NCBI RefSeq assembly: GCF_004340985.1
Contig: NZ_SLYB01000010.1
Coordinates: 30,894-94,893 of the forward strand
Direction: 5' to 3'
Length of the DNA stretch: 64,000 nucleotides
Source of the DNA: Cricetibacter osteomyelitidis
GTDB taxonomy: Bacteria > Pseudomonadota > Gammaproteobacteria > Enterobacterales > Pasteurellaceae
The notes under the pieces are model-generated. The model did no database searches. It was not told the origin of the DNA and was given only the letters and a program-made list of their open reading frames with translations. The position numbers were made by a program, and so were the translations under genes. Every line of letters begins with the position of its first letter. The first letter of the stretch is position 1. Shown here in pieces: positions 30,244 through 40,570 of this stretch.

Positions 30244-31222
30244 AAATCGGATTTCCTTGATTATCTAATGGAAAATGGCATTTTACCTGGCGATTGGCTA
30301 ATTGCATCAAGTGCGGTTCGATTTTGCGACATTTTTCCGTCGCATACGGACAACGCGGATTTAACAGACAACCTTGCGGTCGGTCGTATTTACCCGGCAC
30401 AACACCGCTGAGGGATTGCAAACGGGATTTACCTTCGGCAAATTCCGGTAAGGAACGCAATAAGGCTTGAGTGTACGGATGCTTCGGATTTTTAAAAATA
30501 TCCACCGCACTTCCTTCTTCCACCACTTGTCCCGCGTACATCACGATAATGCGATGAGCCGATTCCGCCACCAACGCCAAATCGTGGGTGATCAGAATCA
30601 ATGCCATATTTTCCTTTTGTTGCAATTCCAGCAACAAATCCATTATTTGAGCCTGAATGGTCACATCCAACGCCGTGGTCGGTTCGTCGGCGATCAATAA
30701 CTTCGGTTTGCAGGCAATGGCCATTGCGATCATCACACGCTGGCTCATACCGCCGGATAGTTGATGCGGATAAACATCCAAACGAGAAGCGGGATCAGGA
30801 ATCCCCACTAACTGCAATAATTCCAAGGTGCGTTCGCGACGTTCTTTTTTGCTCCCGCCTTGATGGACTTTTAAGGCTTCCATAATTTGAAAACCGACGG
30901 TATAGCTTGGATTTAAACTGGTCATTGGGTCTTGAAAAATCATAGCGACTTCCGCCCCCACGATTTTGCGTTTTTCTTTTTCGCTTAAACGGAGCAAATC
31001 TTTATCGTCAAAAGATAAGGCTTCCGCTGTTACTCGGCCGGGGTAATCGATTAATCCCATAATCGCCAAGGAACTCACGGACTTGCCGGAACCCGATTCA
31101 CCCACAATGCCCAACACTTCGCCCTGTTTGATTTCATAACTGATACGATCCACTGCTTTAAACGGCGTGCTTACATCGCCGAAATGCACGGAAAGTTGAT
31201 TAACGGTTAATAATGACATCAC
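30236..31222 (-). CDS. dppD: Dipeptide ABC transporter ATP-binding protein DppD
   Basis: A 328-residue partner ATPase of DppF. It has Walker [10 protein letters not shown], signature [15 protein letters not shown] and Walker [13 protein letters not shown]. The tail carries [15 protein letters not shown], the cysteine motif common to DppD/OppD. It follows dppC after 5 bases. Confidence 0.94.
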   Translation of the reverse strand: MMSLLTVNQLSVHFGDVSTPFKAVDRISYEIKQGEVLGIVGESGSGKSVSSLAIMGLIDYPGRVTAEALSFDDKDLLRLSEKEKRKIVGAEVAMIFQDPMTSLNPSYTVGFQIMEALKVHQGGSKKERRERTLELLQLVGIPDPASRLDVYPHQLSGGMSQRVMIAMAIACKPKLLIADEPTTALDVTIQAQIMDLLLELQQKENMALILITHDLALVAESAHRIIVMYAGQVVEEGSAVDIFKNPKHPYTQALLRSLPEFAEGKSRLQSLSGVVPGKYDRPQGCLLNPRCPYATEKCRKIEPHLMQLANRQVKCHFPLDNQGNPIYE

Positions 31223-31227
31223 TTCCC

Positions 31228-32136
31228 CTATTGTTTCAATTTTGGATCAAGTGCGTCACGCAAGCCGTCGCCCATTAGATTGAAAGCAAGCACTAACAAG
31301 AGAATTGCTACACCCGGAGTAGTCACTAACCAACTGGCGGATTGCATAAATCCGCGGGATTCTGCCAACATAGTGCCCAATTCAGGTGTAGGCGGTTGAG
31401 CCCCGATCCCTAAGAAACCTAAGGCCGCCAATTCTAAAATAGCGTTGGAAATCCCCATCGTCATTTGCACGATAAGCGGAGCCAAACAGTTTGGCAAAAT
31501 CACGATAAACATCAAGCGGAACACGCCTGCACCGGCTACGCGGGAAGCGGTGACATAATCACGGTTCACTTCATTCATCACCGATGCACGGGTTAAACGC
31601 ACATAGCTCGGAATCGACACCACGGCAATGGCGATGGCTGCATTCATTAACGACGGACCTAAAATCGTGACCACGCCGATAGTGAGCAACAGGCTCGGAA
31701 TCGCCAGCATAATATCCACGAAACGCATAATGATAATGTCCAGCATACCGCCGTAATAACCGGCCAATAGACCTAAAATCACGCCCAGTACGCAAGATAA
31801 TGCCACGATGATCATCCCGATAAACACCGATAATCTCGCCCCGTAAATAATGCGGGAAAGAATATCACGGCCAATATCGTCCGTTCCCAATAAGTGAGCA
31901 GAATCACCATTTGCCATCCATGCCGGCGGCAATAAAAGTGCGGTACGATTTTGCACAATTGGATCATAAGGGGAAATAAAATCCGCAAATAGGCACACAA
32001 AAGTGACCAGCACAATAAAGACCAAGCCAATCACCGCACCACGGTTTTGTTTGAAATAATACCAAAATTCCTGCAACGGAGTTTTCGGAGCAGGAGAAAT
32101 CATTTCGGTGACGACTGTTTCAGTTGTATTCGTCAT
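31228..32136 (-). CDS. dppC: Dipeptide ABC transporter permease DppC
   Basis: A 302-residue inner-membrane permease. It has the [20 protein letters not shown] motif typical of DppC/OppC and the coupling segment [20 protein letters not shown]. Six membrane segments are expected. It lies 19 bases after dppB in the same operon. Confidence 0.94.
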   Translation of the reverse strand: MTNTTETVVTEMISPAPKTPLQEFWYYFKQNRGAVIGLVFIVLVTFVCLFADFISPYDPIVQNRTALLLPPAWMANGDSAHLLGTDDIGRDILSRIIYGARLSVFIGMIIVALSCVLGVILGLLAGYYGGMLDIIIMRFVDIMLAIPSLLLTIGVVTILGPSLMNAAIAIAVVSIPSYVRLTRASVMNEVNRDYVTASRVAGAGVFRLMFIVILPNCLAPLIVQMTMGISNAILELAALGFLGIGAQPPTPELGTMLAESRGFMQSASWLVTTPGVAILLLVLAFNLMGDGLRDALDPKLKQ

Positions 32137-32155
32137 TCAAATCACTCCTAAAACG

Positions 32156-33160
32156 TTACTGGTGACGAATACGCGGATTCACCACGCCGTAAACCAAGTC
32201 CACAGTTAAATTCACAATAATAATAATGGTGGCGATAATCAACACCGAACCTTGCAACACAGGATAATCGCGGGCATTAATGGCATCGATAATCCATTTG
32301 CCGATGCCCGGCCAAGAGAAAATATTTTCCGTTAATACCGCTCCGGATAACAGCTGCCCTACAATCAAACCGACCACTGTCACCACAGGGATTAAGGCGT
32401 TACGCAGGGCATGAACGACAACGATCCGTATAGTGCTCAAGCCTTTGGCTTTGGCGGTACGGATATAATCTTCGCCCAACACTTCCAACATGGCGGAACG
32501 GGTCATGCGGGTTATGACCGCAAGGGGAATCGTGCCCAATACAATAGCCGGTAAAATTAAAGATTTCACCGCCGCCACAAAAGCACCGGGTTCATCGGAA
32601 TTCCACGTGTCAATCAACATAAAGCCGGTAGTGGTGTCGATCCAATATTCCGATGGCAAACGTCCGCCCGCAGGCAGACTCAGCGGAGCGGCCACATATA
32701 AAATCAAAATCAAACCCCACCAGAAAATCGGCATAGAATAACCGGTGAGCGATAGCGATGTAATAATATGGGATAACCAGGATTCTTTTTTCACCGCCGC
32801 AATCACACCAAGAGCGATGCCCACAACGAGAGACCACAATAAAGCAAAAAACGCTAATTCAACGGTGGCCGGAAAGAGTGTGAAAAACTCTTTTAATACC
32901 GGTTCGTTATTACGAAAAGACTCACCAAAATCCCCCTGCAACACATTGCCTACATAAGTGAAATATTGTTCCGGCAGCGGGCGGTCAAGCCCAAGCTGTT
33001 GCATCATTTGAGCGTGCACTTCCGGACTTACGCCACGCTCGCCCATACGGATTTCGATAGGATCACCGGGAATCAAATGAACTAAGGCAAAGGTCACTAA
33101 TGTAATGGCTAAAAAAGTGGGAATCACCATTAAAATGCGTTTAAAAATAAACTTAAACAT
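32156..33160 (-). CDS. dppB: Dipeptide ABC transporter permease DppB
   Basis: A 334-residue inner-membrane permease with the standard start FIFKRILMVIPTFLAITLV and the coupling segment YIRTAKAKGLSTIRIVVVHA. It is 105 bases downstream of dppA, separated by an internal hairpin. Confidence 0.94.
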   Translation of the reverse strand: MFKFIFKRILMVIPTFLAITLVTFALVHLIPGDPIEIRMGERGVSPEVHAQMMQQLGLDRPLPEQYFTYVGNVLQGDFGESFRNNEPVLKEFFTLFPATVELAFFALLWSLVVGIALGVIAAVKKESWLSHIITSLSLTGYSMPIFWWGLILILYVAAPLSLPAGGRLPSEYWIDTTTGFMLIDTWNSDEPGAFVAAVKSLILPAIVLGTIPLAVITRMTRSAMLEVLGEDYIRTAKAKGLSTIRIVVVHALRNALIPVVTVVGLIVGQLLSGAVLTENIFSWPGIGKWIIDAINARDYPVLQGSVLIIATIIIIVNLTVDLVYGVVNPRIRHQ

Positions 33161-33214
33161 ATTAAAAAGAACTCATTTCTAATAAAGTGCGAAGCATTTT
33201 ATAAAATATTTAGA

Positions 33215-33233
33215 AAAGTGCACCGCACTTTTT
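33215..33233 (-). terminator. Intra-operon hairpin between dppA and dppB
   Basis: AAAAGTGC pairs with GCACTTTT around three bases, overlapping an uptake signal. On the minus strand it is followed by CTAAATATTTT. A partial terminator here would make more binding protein than permease, as is common for ABC importers. Confidence 0.65.
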
Positions 33234-33265
33234 AGTTTAATTTGGAATAAGTTATTCCGAATCGT

Positions 33266-34864
33266 CTATCGAGCCAGATCTACACCATAGAACGGGTGCA
33301 AACCGAACGGACTCAATTGGTAATTCAACACTTCTTTGCGGATCGGTTCGTACACCGTTGAGTGTGCAATGGTAATCCAAGGTGCTTGCTCTTTGAAGAT
33401 CACTTGAGCCTGTTCATACAGCTTAGTCCGCTCTGCTTTATCAGACACTTGGTTGGCTTTCACCACTAATGCGTCAAAGTCTTTATTACACCATTTTGCA
33501 TAGTTAGACCCGTTTTCCACTGCCGAACAGCTTAATAAAGCATTAAAGAAATTATCCGGATCACCGTTATCACCCGTCCAACCCATCATACCCGTCGGAG
33601 CGTCGCCGTTACGCATACGTTTTAAATATTCGCCCCATTCATAGCTCACGATTTTGGTTTTCACACCAACCGCTTCCCAATCTGCCTGAATCAACTCGGC
33701 CATTCGACGGGCATTCGGATTATACGGACGAGAAACAGGCATTGCCCAAATTTCCGTTTCAAAACCGTTTTCAAGACCGACTTCCTTTAACAAGGCTTTG
33801 GCTTTTTCCGGACTATAATCGTAGTCTTTCACTGCATCGTTGTAAGACCAAATTGTCGGCGGAATCGGATTTTTTGCCACCTGTCCCGCACCTTGATAGA
33901 CGGAAGTCAAAATCGCCTCTTTGTTCACTGCATAGCTTAATGCCTGACGCACTTTTACATTATCAAACGGTGCTTTTTGTACGTTGAAATGCAGATAACC
34001 GATGTTCAAGCCGGATTGATTCAACAAATTGATTTTATCGTCTTTTTTCATGGCTTCGATATCTGCCGGATTCGGATAAGCCATCACTTGACATTCGCCT
34101 TTTTGCAATTTGGCATAACGTACGGACGCATCCGGTGTGATCGCAAACACTAAGCGATCAATCGGGGCTTTGCCTTGCCAGTATTCATCAAAGGCTTTAT
34201 AGCGGATTGCCGAGTCTTTTTGATAATCCACAAACACAAACGGCCCGGTACCGATTGGGTTGGTATCAATGACATTTAATTTACCACTTTTAGCTAAATG
34301 CTCGCCGTATTGCGCCGATAAAATCGATGCAAAATCCATCGCCAAATTTGCTAAGAATGGTGAATTTGGCACATTTAAAGTGAATTTCACCGTGTATTCA
34401 TCAATTTTCTCTACGGATTTAATGATATTCGGCATATCCATACCGATGAAATACTCGTAACCGCCACCGGATACTTGATGATACGGATGATTTTTATCTA
34501 ACTGGCGATTAAAGGAAAACAACACGTCATCCGCGTTAAAATCCCGTGTCGGTTTAAAATCTTTATTGGCATGGAATTTCACGCCTTTACGCAAATGGAA
34601 AGTATAGGTTAAGCCATCGTCCGAAATATCCCATTTTTCCGCTAAAGAAGGAACAATATTGGTTGAGCCTTTTTCAAAGGCTACCAAGCGATCATAAATT
34701 TGCTGACCGGAGGCATCAATACTGGGACCATCCGTCACTAACTGCGGATTAAAATAAGACGGCGAAGCTTCGGAACAATAAGTTAAGGTTTTCGGCGCGG
34801 CAAACGCACCACCGGACATAACCACGGCTAACGCCGCCAAAGAAAGCTTGGTACTTAATTTCAT
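33266..34864 (-). CDS. dppA: Dipeptide-binding periplasmic protein DppA
   Basis: A 532-residue periplasmic substrate-binding protein with a signal peptide (MKLSTKLSLAALAVVMSGGA, cleaved near AFA). It aligns along its length with E. coli DppA: LTYCSEASPSYFNPQL, FHLRKGVKFHANKDFKPTRD, PIGTGPFVF, MMGWTGDNGDPDNFF. In Haemophilus related DppA/HbpA proteins also bind heme. It heads the dpp operon, with AAGGAAACG as RBS. Confidence 0.96.
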   Translation of the reverse strand: MKLSTKLSLAALAVVMSGGAFAAPKTLTYCSEASPSYFNPQLVTDGPSIDASGQQIYDRLVAFEKGSTNIVPSLAEKWDISDDGLTYTFHLRKGVKFHANKDFKPTRDFNADDVLFSFNRQLDKNHPYHQVSGGGYEYFIGMDMPNIIKSVEKIDEYTVKFTLNVPNSPFLANLAMDFASILSAQYGEHLAKSGKLNVIDTNPIGTGPFVFVDYQKDSAIRYKAFDEYWQGKAPIDRLVFAITPDASVRYAKLQKGECQVMAYPNPADIEAMKKDDKINLLNQSGLNIGYLHFNVQKAPFDNVKVRQALSYAVNKEAILTSVYQGAGQVAKNPIPPTIWSYNDAVKDYDYSPEKAKALLKEVGLENGFETEIWAMPVSRPYNPNARRMAELIQADWEAVGVKTKIVSYEWGEYLKRMRNGDAPTGMMGWTGDNGDPDNFFNALLSCSAVENGSNYAKWCNKDFDALVVKANQVSDKAERTKLYEQAQVIFKEQAPWITIAHSTVYEPIRKEVLNYQLSPFGLHPFYGVDLAR

Positions 34865-35072
34865 AAACGTTTCCTTTTTGTTTGGGTTGATTGATATTGT
34901 GTCGAATATTTATTCTGTTTATTGTTTTATCACAAATTTAAATTTTTTCCAGAAGTAACCGCACTTTTATTGTGAATAATTGAATATTTACTGAATATTC
35001 TCTAAATCCATACCATAAATAGTGCAAACAAATCAAAAACGGCTTGAATCGGCAAAATTTTGTGAATAAATA

Positions 35073-35101
35073 TCGCAAACAATTGCCTTAATCTGTATAA
35101 T
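35073..35101 (+). promoter_or_regulatory. PurR-like operator and -10 box of purM-purN
   Basis: TCGCAAACAATTGCCT at 35073-35088 matches the PurR operator ACGCAAACGTTTGCGT at 12 of 16 positions. TATAAT follows at 35096-35101. The operator would overlap the -35 region, consistent with purine repression of purMN. The rest of the 282-base dppA-purM gap shows no gene. Confidence 0.6.
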
Positions 35102-35146
35102 CAAGCGGATTATTTTTCCCTTTCCATTGTTATAGGAACAAAAACC

Positions 35147-36178
35147 GTGAGCAAATTAAGTTACAAAGATGCAGGCGTTGATATCAATGCCGGTAATGAA
35201 TTAGTTGAACGAATCAAATCCCACGTAAAACGCACTACCCGTCCTGAAGTAATGGGCGGTTTAGGAGGATTCGGCGCGTTATATGCATTACCGACCAAAT
35301 ATAAAGAGCCGGTTTTGGTTTCCGGTACGGACGGTGTGGGTACAAAATTACGCCTTGCCATTGATTTAAAAAAACACGACACCATCGGTATCGACTTGGT
35401 AGCAATGTGTGTGAATGATTTAGTGGTGCAGGGGGCAGAACCGCTATTTTTCTTAGATTACTACGCCACCGGCAAGTTAGATGTGGATGTAGCGTCCAAT
35501 GTAATTAAAGGCATTGCTAACGGTTGCGAACAGGCCGGTTGTGCTTTAGTCGGTGGTGAAACCGCCGAAATGCCGGGAATGTATCACGCCGGAGACTACG
35601 ATTTAGCAGGTTTCTGCGTGGGCGTGGTAGAAAAATCCGAAATTATTGATGGTAGCAAAGTGCAAGCAGGTGATGCGTTAATCGCATTGGCTTCCAGCGG
35701 TCCGCACTCTAACGGCTATTCTTTAGTGCGTAAAGTCATCGAAGTGGCAGATGTAGATCCGTCAGTAGAACAATTAGATGGCAAAGCCTTAGGTGATCAC
35801 TTATTGGCACCGACCAAAATCTATGTGAAATCCGTTTTAAACTTAATCAAAGAAGTGGATGTTCACGCTATCGCTCACTTAACCGGTGGCGGTTTCTGGG
35901 AAAACATTCCGCGCGTATTGCCGGAAAATACCAAAGTAGTGATTGACGAGAAAAGCTGGCAATGGCCTTCTGTGTTCAACTGGTTACAACAAAAAGGCAA
36001 TATCGAAACCTACGAAATGTACCGCACATTCAACTGTGGTGTAGGGATGGTAATTGCTCTGCCACAAGCAGATGTGGAAAAAGCATTGGCGGTATTAGCT
36101 CAATCAGGCGAACAGGCTTGGCTGATCGGACAAGTGGAATTCGCTACAACTGACGAAGAGCAAGTGATCATTCGCTAA
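35147..36178 (+). CDS. purM: Phosphoribosylformylglycinamidine cyclo-ligase (AIR synthetase)
   Basis: A 343-residue enzyme for step five of purine synthesis, forming aminoimidazole ribonucleotide with ATP. Typical segments are [32 protein letters not shown] and [11 protein letters not shown]. The start codon is GTG, preceded by AGGA 9 bases upstream. Its stop overlaps the purN start by one base (TAATG). Confidence 0.98.
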   Translation: MSKLSYKDAGVDINAGNELVERIKSHVKRTTRPEVMGGLGGFGALYALPTKYKEPVLVSGTDGVGTKLRLAIDLKKHDTIGIDLVAMCVNDLVVQGAEPLFFLDYYATGKLDVDVASNVIKGIANGCEQAGCALVGGETAEMPGMYHAGDYDLAGFCVGVVEKSEIIDGSKVQAGDALIALASSGPHSNGYSLVRKVIEVADVDPSVEQLDGKALGDHLLAPTKIYVKSVLNLIKEVDVHAIAHLTGGGFWENIPRVLPENTKVVIDEKSWQWPSVFNWLQQKGNIETYEMYRTFNCGVGMVIALPQADVEKALAVLAQSGEQAWLIGQVEFATTDEEQVIIR

Positions 36179-36819
36179 TGAAAAAAATTGTTGTACTGAT
36201 TTCAGGTCAAGGCACGAACTTACAGGCAATGATTGATGCCTGTAAGTGCGGTGAGATTCCGGCAAAAATCGTTGGTGTAGTAAGTAATAAAGCCAATGCT
36301 TATGGCCTGCAACGGGCAAAAAGTGCGGGCATTTCTATCCAAGTTTTTGAACGCAAAACCTTCGAAAATAACTTATCCATGGATTTAGCCATTGCAGATT
36401 ATATCGAATCCCTTGGAGCGGATTTAGTTGTTTTAGCCGGTTATATGAAAATTTTAACCGCCGCGTTCACTCAACGCTTTGCCGGTAAAATCTTAAATGT
36501 TCATCCCTCTTTATTGCCGAAATATCCCGGTTTGCAGACTTATCAACGGGCTATTGAAGCCGGTGATACGGAACACGGTGTGACCGTGCATTTTGTCAAT
36601 GAAGAAGTGGACGGCGGCACCATCGTGCTACAAGCGAAAGTACCGATTTTTCCTGATGACACGGTTGATGATGTGGAAGAGCGTACTCGCGAGCAAGAAT
36701 TGCGTATCTATCCGTTAGTCGTAAAATGGTTTACACAAGAACGTTTGACATTGGTAAACGGCAAAGCCTATTTGGATAATGAACTATTGCCGCCGCAAGG
36801 TTATGCCAGTGATGAATAA
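36178..36819 (+). CDS. purN: Phosphoribosylglycinamide formyltransferase
   Basis: A 213-residue enzyme transferring a formyl group from 10-formyl-tetrahydrofolate in purine synthesis. The folate and catalytic motifs are ILNVHPSLLPKYPG and AGDTEHGVTVHFVNEEVDGG, containing the catalytic Asn-His-Asp set. It is translationally coupled to purM and ends at a clear terminator. Confidence 0.98.
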   Translation: MKKIVVLISGQGTNLQAMIDACKCGEIPAKIVGVVSNKANAYGLQRAKSAGISIQVFERKTFENNLSMDLAIADYIESLGADLVVLAGYMKILTAAFTQRFAGKILNVHPSLLPKYPGLQTYQRAIEAGDTEHGVTVHFVNEEVDGGTIVLQAKVPIFPDDTVDDVEERTREQELRIYPLVVKWFTQERLTLVNGKAYLDNELLPPQGYASDE

Positions 36820-36833
36820 TCTGATTCATGCAC

Positions 36834-36863
36834 AAAAATCCCGCAATGTCGGGATTTTTTTAT
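36834..36863 (+). terminator. Rho-independent terminator of purMN
   Basis: AAAATCCCG and TCGGGATTTT form a stem around CAATG, followed by a run of T. It lies 15 bases after the purN stop. Confidence 0.9.
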
Positions 36864-36953
36864 TAGGCAATAATGCTCTTATATAGTTATTTTCGCTAAA
36901 CTATGCTATGTTAGACACAATATTTTGAACCTTTATTAAGCAAATTCAAGAAT

Positions 36954-37490
36954 ATGGAAAAAATCATTATTGACGGAGATCAGTTCAATCGGACAATCTC
37001 TCGAATTTCTCATGAAATCATTGAAAAACATAAAAAAATTGATGATATCGTAATTGTAGGCATTAAACGCCGCGGTGCGGAAATCGCCGAGTTAATCCAA
37101 CGAAAAATCGCCGAATTAACCAACGTTAATTTGCCTTCCATTGATTTAGATATTACGTTTTATCGTGACGACTTGGAATATGCTGAAAGCGGACTATCTC
37201 CCGTATATAGCGGTGCATCGGATTTTGTTAGCGTGCAAAATAAAACCGTGATTTTGGTGGATGACGTGTTGTTTACCGGGCGAACCATTCGTGCCGCACT
37301 GGACGCTTTAGCGGATTTCGGCCGGGCAGCCAAAGTGGAACTGGTCATTTTCGTGGATCGAGGCCATCGTGAATTACCGATTCGAGCGGATTATGTAGGC
37401 AAAAACGTGCCAACCAGTCGCAATGAGAAAGTACAAGTTCGTACACTAAAATTTGACGGTTGCAACGAAGTGGCATTAATTACCCCTTAA
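36954..37490 (+). CDS. pyrR: PyrR bifunctional pyrimidine regulator / uracil phosphoribosyltransferase
   Basis: A 178-residue phosphoribosyltransferase-fold protein. The PRPP-binding loop is VILVDDVLFTGRTIRAALD, and the PyrR-type FVDRGHRELPIRADYVGKN block follows. In Firmicutes it binds pyr mRNA and controls attenuation. In Pasteurellaceae the regulatory role is less clear, and no pyr leader is seen here. It has its own spacer on both sides. Confidence 0.93.
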   Translation: MEKIIIDGDQFNRTISRISHEIIEKHKKIDDIVIVGIKRRGAEIAELIQRKIAELTNVNLPSIDLDITFYRDDLEYAESGLSPVYSGASDFVSVQNKTVILVDDVLFTGRTIRAALDALADFGRAAKVELVIFVDRGHRELPIRADYVGKNVPTSRNEKVQVRTLKFDGCNEVALITP

Positions 37491-37574
37491 CACACGACAA
37501 ATTGAACCTTTTTTTAACTTTGCACTCTAAAAGAGCGGTGCATTTATAAAAACTTTTTAATGGATATGATAAGA

Positions 37575-38513
37575 ATGAACTTAGTAAAATCAGCATTATT
37601 AGCCATCTTAGGATTAGCAGTAGCAACGGTAAGCATTGCGGCAGAACGTGTGGTTGCCACGGTTAACGGCGATCCGGTACTGGAAAGCCAAGTGCAATCC
37701 GCATTAGGCAAAAAAGCTAATAATGAAGCAAACCGTCGTGCGGCAACAGATCAAGTAATTGATAATATTTTAGTACAACAGGCAATTAAAAATTCCGGTG
37801 TAAAAATTACCGCGGCACAAGTAGAACGTGCGATTGAAAATATTGCGGCACAAAATGGCATTACCTACGGTCAATTATTGGATGCCATTGAATATCAAGG
37901 GATGAATATCAATCAATACCGCCAACAAATTGCTCATCAAATGTTGATGGCGGCAGTGCAACAACAAAATTTCGGTAAAAATGTGGATGTCACCCGCGAA
38001 CAAGTAGAATCACTGGGTAATCAAATGTTTAACCAAGCTAAAGAAAGCGGTAAATTACAAGAAGTCACTGCGACGGAATATAATGTGCGTCATATTTTAT
38101 TGAAAACTAATCCGTTATTAAACGATAACAAAGCCAAAGCAGAATTAAGTAAAATCCGCAGCGATATTATTTCCGGCAAAATCACGTTTGCGGATGCGGC
38201 AAAAAATTATTCTAAAGATTATTTGTCCGGTGCTAACGGCGGTAGTTTAGGTTATGCTTTGCCAAACGCTTATGTCGGGGCATTCCAAAATACTATTGTA
38301 AAAACCAAGAAAGGGGTGATTTCCCAGCCGTTTAAAACGGAATTCGGTTGGCATATTTTAGAAGTCGTTGATACCCGCCAAAGTGATGTGACCAAAGATG
38401 TTTATCTGCAAAAAGCTTATGAACAAATTGTAAATAAGCAGTTGCAGGAAGAATCCCGCGATTGGGTGAAAGGCCTAAGACGAGGTGCGGATATTCAGTA
38501 TCTTAATAATTAA
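37575..38513 (+). CDS. surA: Periplasmic chaperone / peptidyl-prolyl isomerase SurA, single-parvulin form
   Basis: A 312-residue protein with a signal peptide (MNLVKSALLAILGLAVATVS, cleaved near IAA). An N-terminal chaperone domain (VVATVNGDPVLESQVQ) is followed by one parvulin domain (YNVRHILLKTNP to FGWHILEVVDTR). E. coli SurA (428 residues) has two parvulin domains; the Haemophilus form has one, as here. The ATG at 37575 has GGAT upstream; 37560 is an in-frame alternative without an RBS. The surA-rsmA-apaH order is conserved in gamma-proteobacteria. Confidence 0.93.
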   Translation: MNLVKSALLAILGLAVATVSIAAERVVATVNGDPVLESQVQSALGKKANNEANRRAATDQVIDNILVQQAIKNSGVKITAAQVERAIENIAAQNGITYGQLLDAIEYQGMNINQYRQQIAHQMLMAAVQQQNFGKNVDVTREQVESLGNQMFNQAKESGKLQEVTATEYNVRHILLKTNPLLNDNKAKAELSKIRSDIISGKITFADAAKNYSKDYLSGANGGSLGYALPNAYVGAFQNTIVKTKKGVISQPFKTEFGWHILEVVDTRQSDVTKDVYLQKAYEQIVNKQLQEESRDWVKGLRRGADIQYLNN

Positions 38514-38520
38514 ATATAAA

Positions 38521-38543
38521 AATCCCAACTTCGGTTGGGATTT
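38521..38543 (+). terminator. UUCG-tetraloop terminator after surA
   Basis: AATCCCAAC and GTTGGGATT pair perfectly around the stable TTCG loop, followed by TTGCTTT. It would reduce read-through into rsmA, whose start is 43 bases downstream. Confidence 0.85.
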
Positions 38544-38585
38544 TGCTTTATAATCAGCATAAAATTTCAAAACAAACAAATAACT

Positions 38586-39452
38586 ATGAATTTAAAAAAA
38601 CATTTAGGCCATACCGCCCGCAAACGTTTCGGGCAAAACTTCTTACATGATGACAATGTGATTCAAGGTATTGTCACAGCCATTTATCCGCAAAAAGATC
38701 AATTTCTGCTGGAAATCGGTCCCGGTTTAGGGGCATTAACAGAACCCGTGGGCGAGCAGGTGGATCACTTAACCGTAGTTGAACTTGACCGCGATTTAGC
38801 CGAACGGTTACGTCATCATCCGTTTTTGCATCAAAAACTCACAGTGATCGAAGCGGATGCAATGCAATTTGATTTTGCTCAACTGTATGTCGATGAAAAA
38901 CTGGCTGAGAAAAATCAAAAATTACGGGTATTCGGTAACTTACCCTATAACATCTCCACGCCATTGATGTTCCATTTATTTAAATATCACGATCTGATTC
39001 AGGATATGCACTTTATGTTGCAAAAAGAAGTGGTAAAACGTTTGTGCGCAGCCCCTAACAGCAAGGCTTACGGCAGATTGACCATTATGGCACAGTATTT
39101 CTGCCAAGTCATGCCAGTGCTAGAAGTGCCGCCGACGGCATTCAGACCTGCACCGAAAGTAGATTCCGCAGTAGTGCGCCTGATTCCGCACCAAACCTTA
39201 CCGCATCCTGCCAAAGATCTGTATTGGCTCAATCGTGTCACTACGCAAGCCTTTAACCAACGTCGCAAAACCCTGCGTAATGCCCTTTCGAGCTTATTTA
39301 GTGCAGAACAACTGACGGAATTAAATATTGATTTAACCGCTCGTCCGGAAAATCTTTCCATTGCGGATTATGTTCGTTTAGCCAACCGGTTGGCTGATAA
39401 TCCGCCGTTAAATATGGATACCACAGCCCTGCTGATAGACGATGATGAATAA
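38586..39452 (+). CDS. rsmA: 16S rRNA dimethyladenosine transferase RsmA (KsgA)
   Basis: A 288-residue methyltransferase that dimethylates two adjacent adenosines near the 3' end of 16S rRNA. Motifs are [13 protein letters not shown], the SAM-binding [13 protein letters not shown] and the catalytic [10 protein letters not shown]. The start at MNLKKHLG is chosen over an in-frame one at 38535, which lies within the terminator. apaH follows after 9 bases. Confidence 0.97.
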   Translation: MNLKKHLGHTARKRFGQNFLHDDNVIQGIVTAIYPQKDQFLLEIGPGLGALTEPVGEQVDHLTVVELDRDLAERLRHHPFLHQKLTVIEADAMQFDFAQLYVDEKLAEKNQKLRVFGNLPYNISTPLMFHLFKYHDLIQDMHFMLQKEVVKRLCAAPNSKAYGRLTIMAQYFCQVMPVLEVPPTAFRPAPKVDSAVVRLIPHQTLPHPAKDLYWLNRVTTQAFNQRRKTLRNALSSLFSAEQLTELNIDLTARPENLSIADYVRLANRLADNPPLNMDTTALLIDDDE

Positions 39453-39461
39453 GGAATCGCG

Positions 39462-40283
39462 ATGGCAAGCTATTTAGTGGGCGACTTACACGGTTGTTTT
39501 GATGAACTGCAACGATTACTGGATAAAGTAAAATTTAATCCTGCTTCCGATACTTTATATCTAACCGGCGATTTGATTGCCCGAGGGGATAAATCACTGG
39601 AATGCTTACGCTTTGTGAAAGCCCTTGGTTCATCGGCAAGAACCGTATTAGGAAACCATGATTTACACTTACTTTCCACCGCACTCGGCATTAAAAAAGT
39701 GAAAACCTGCGATCATGTCGATGCAATTTTTCAAGCAGAAGATTTTATCGAACTCATGGATTGGCTACGCCACCAACCTTTGCTCGTGCATAATGAATCT
39801 GAAAACTTCGTGCTGACTCATGCAGGTATCAGCCCCGATTGGGATTTAAATACGGCAAAAAGTTGTGCTAACGAAGTGGAAAACATCTTGCAAAACGGAG
39901 ATTTCCATTGGTTGTTGAATAATATGTACGATAACCATCCAGAACGTTGGAATGCGTCATTGCAAGGCTTGGAACGCTTGCGTTACAGTATTAACGTATT
40001 GACTCGTATGCGGTTTTGTTATTTAGATCACCGTTTGGATTTTGACTGCAAACTGCCCCTGAAAGAAGCTCCGGCAGAGTTGACCGCTTGGTTTAATTTA
40101 GACAACCCGCTCTATAAACAAACTAATATTATATTCGGACATTGGGCCAGCTTGGTGGATGAACCGACGCCTAAACATATTTATGCCTTAGACAGCGGAT
40201 GCGTATGGAATAATCGTCTTACCATGCTACGCTGGGATGATCAGCAATATTTTGTACAATCTGCAATGAAAAACTATGGATAA
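39462..40283 (+). CDS. apaH: Symmetrical bis(5'-nucleosyl)-tetraphosphatase
   Basis: A 273-residue metallophosphatase that splits Ap4A into two ADP. Metal-binding motifs are [23 protein letters not shown] and [23 protein letters not shown] and the FGHWASL block complete the fold. The length matches the family. It is downstream of rsmA in the usual order. Confidence 0.97.
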   Translation: MASYLVGDLHGCFDELQRLLDKVKFNPASDTLYLTGDLIARGDKSLECLRFVKALGSSARTVLGNHDLHLLSTALGIKKVKTCDHVDAIFQAEDFIELMDWLRHQPLLVHNESENFVLTHAGISPDWDLNTAKSCANEVENILQNGDFHWLLNNMYDNHPERWNASLQGLERLRYSINVLTRMRFCYLDHRLDFDCKLPLKEAPAELTAWFNLDNPLYKQTNIIFGHWASLVDEPTPKHIYALDSGCVWNNRLTMLRWDDQQYFVQSAMKNYG

Positions 40284-40570
40284 TACTTGACGAATAAGCA
40301 TTTCAAGCGTAACATTCGCACCGATTTTAGTAATATGAGGACACACACTTTGGACAGTCACAGTCGATACCGATTTAAGTTTAATATCATTTAATGACTA
40401 ACCGTGTTCTCTCTTTGCTTATCGACATGGTTGGTCGGTAAGTATCTTATACTTCCCCTTAAATCTTTCTAAAATAACGAATTTTTTGACCGCACTTTAG
40501 GGCATTTGTTATTTTGGCTTTCTTTTGTTCATTGGTTTATCGTGTTCATAACCTATGAGGTCTATGAAAA
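40284..40570 (+). other. Long structured leader upstream of corA
   Basis: This 287-base gap has a hairpin: CTTATCGAC (40418-40426) pairs with GTCGGTAAG (40434-40442), nine pairs with one G-U. A 19-codon frame (40335-40394) begins MRTHTLDSHSRYRF and lacks a clear RBS. An uptake signal lies near 40489. It is unusually long for this window and could be a regulatory 5' leader, since enterobacterial corA also has a leader open frame. Whether the small frame is translated is unknown. Confidence 0.4.

Noticed and set aside
34965..35020. Repeated TGAAT motifs upstream of dppA as ArgR or Lrp sites
   Set aside because: Spacing and symmetry do not fit an ArgR box; treated as AT-rich background.
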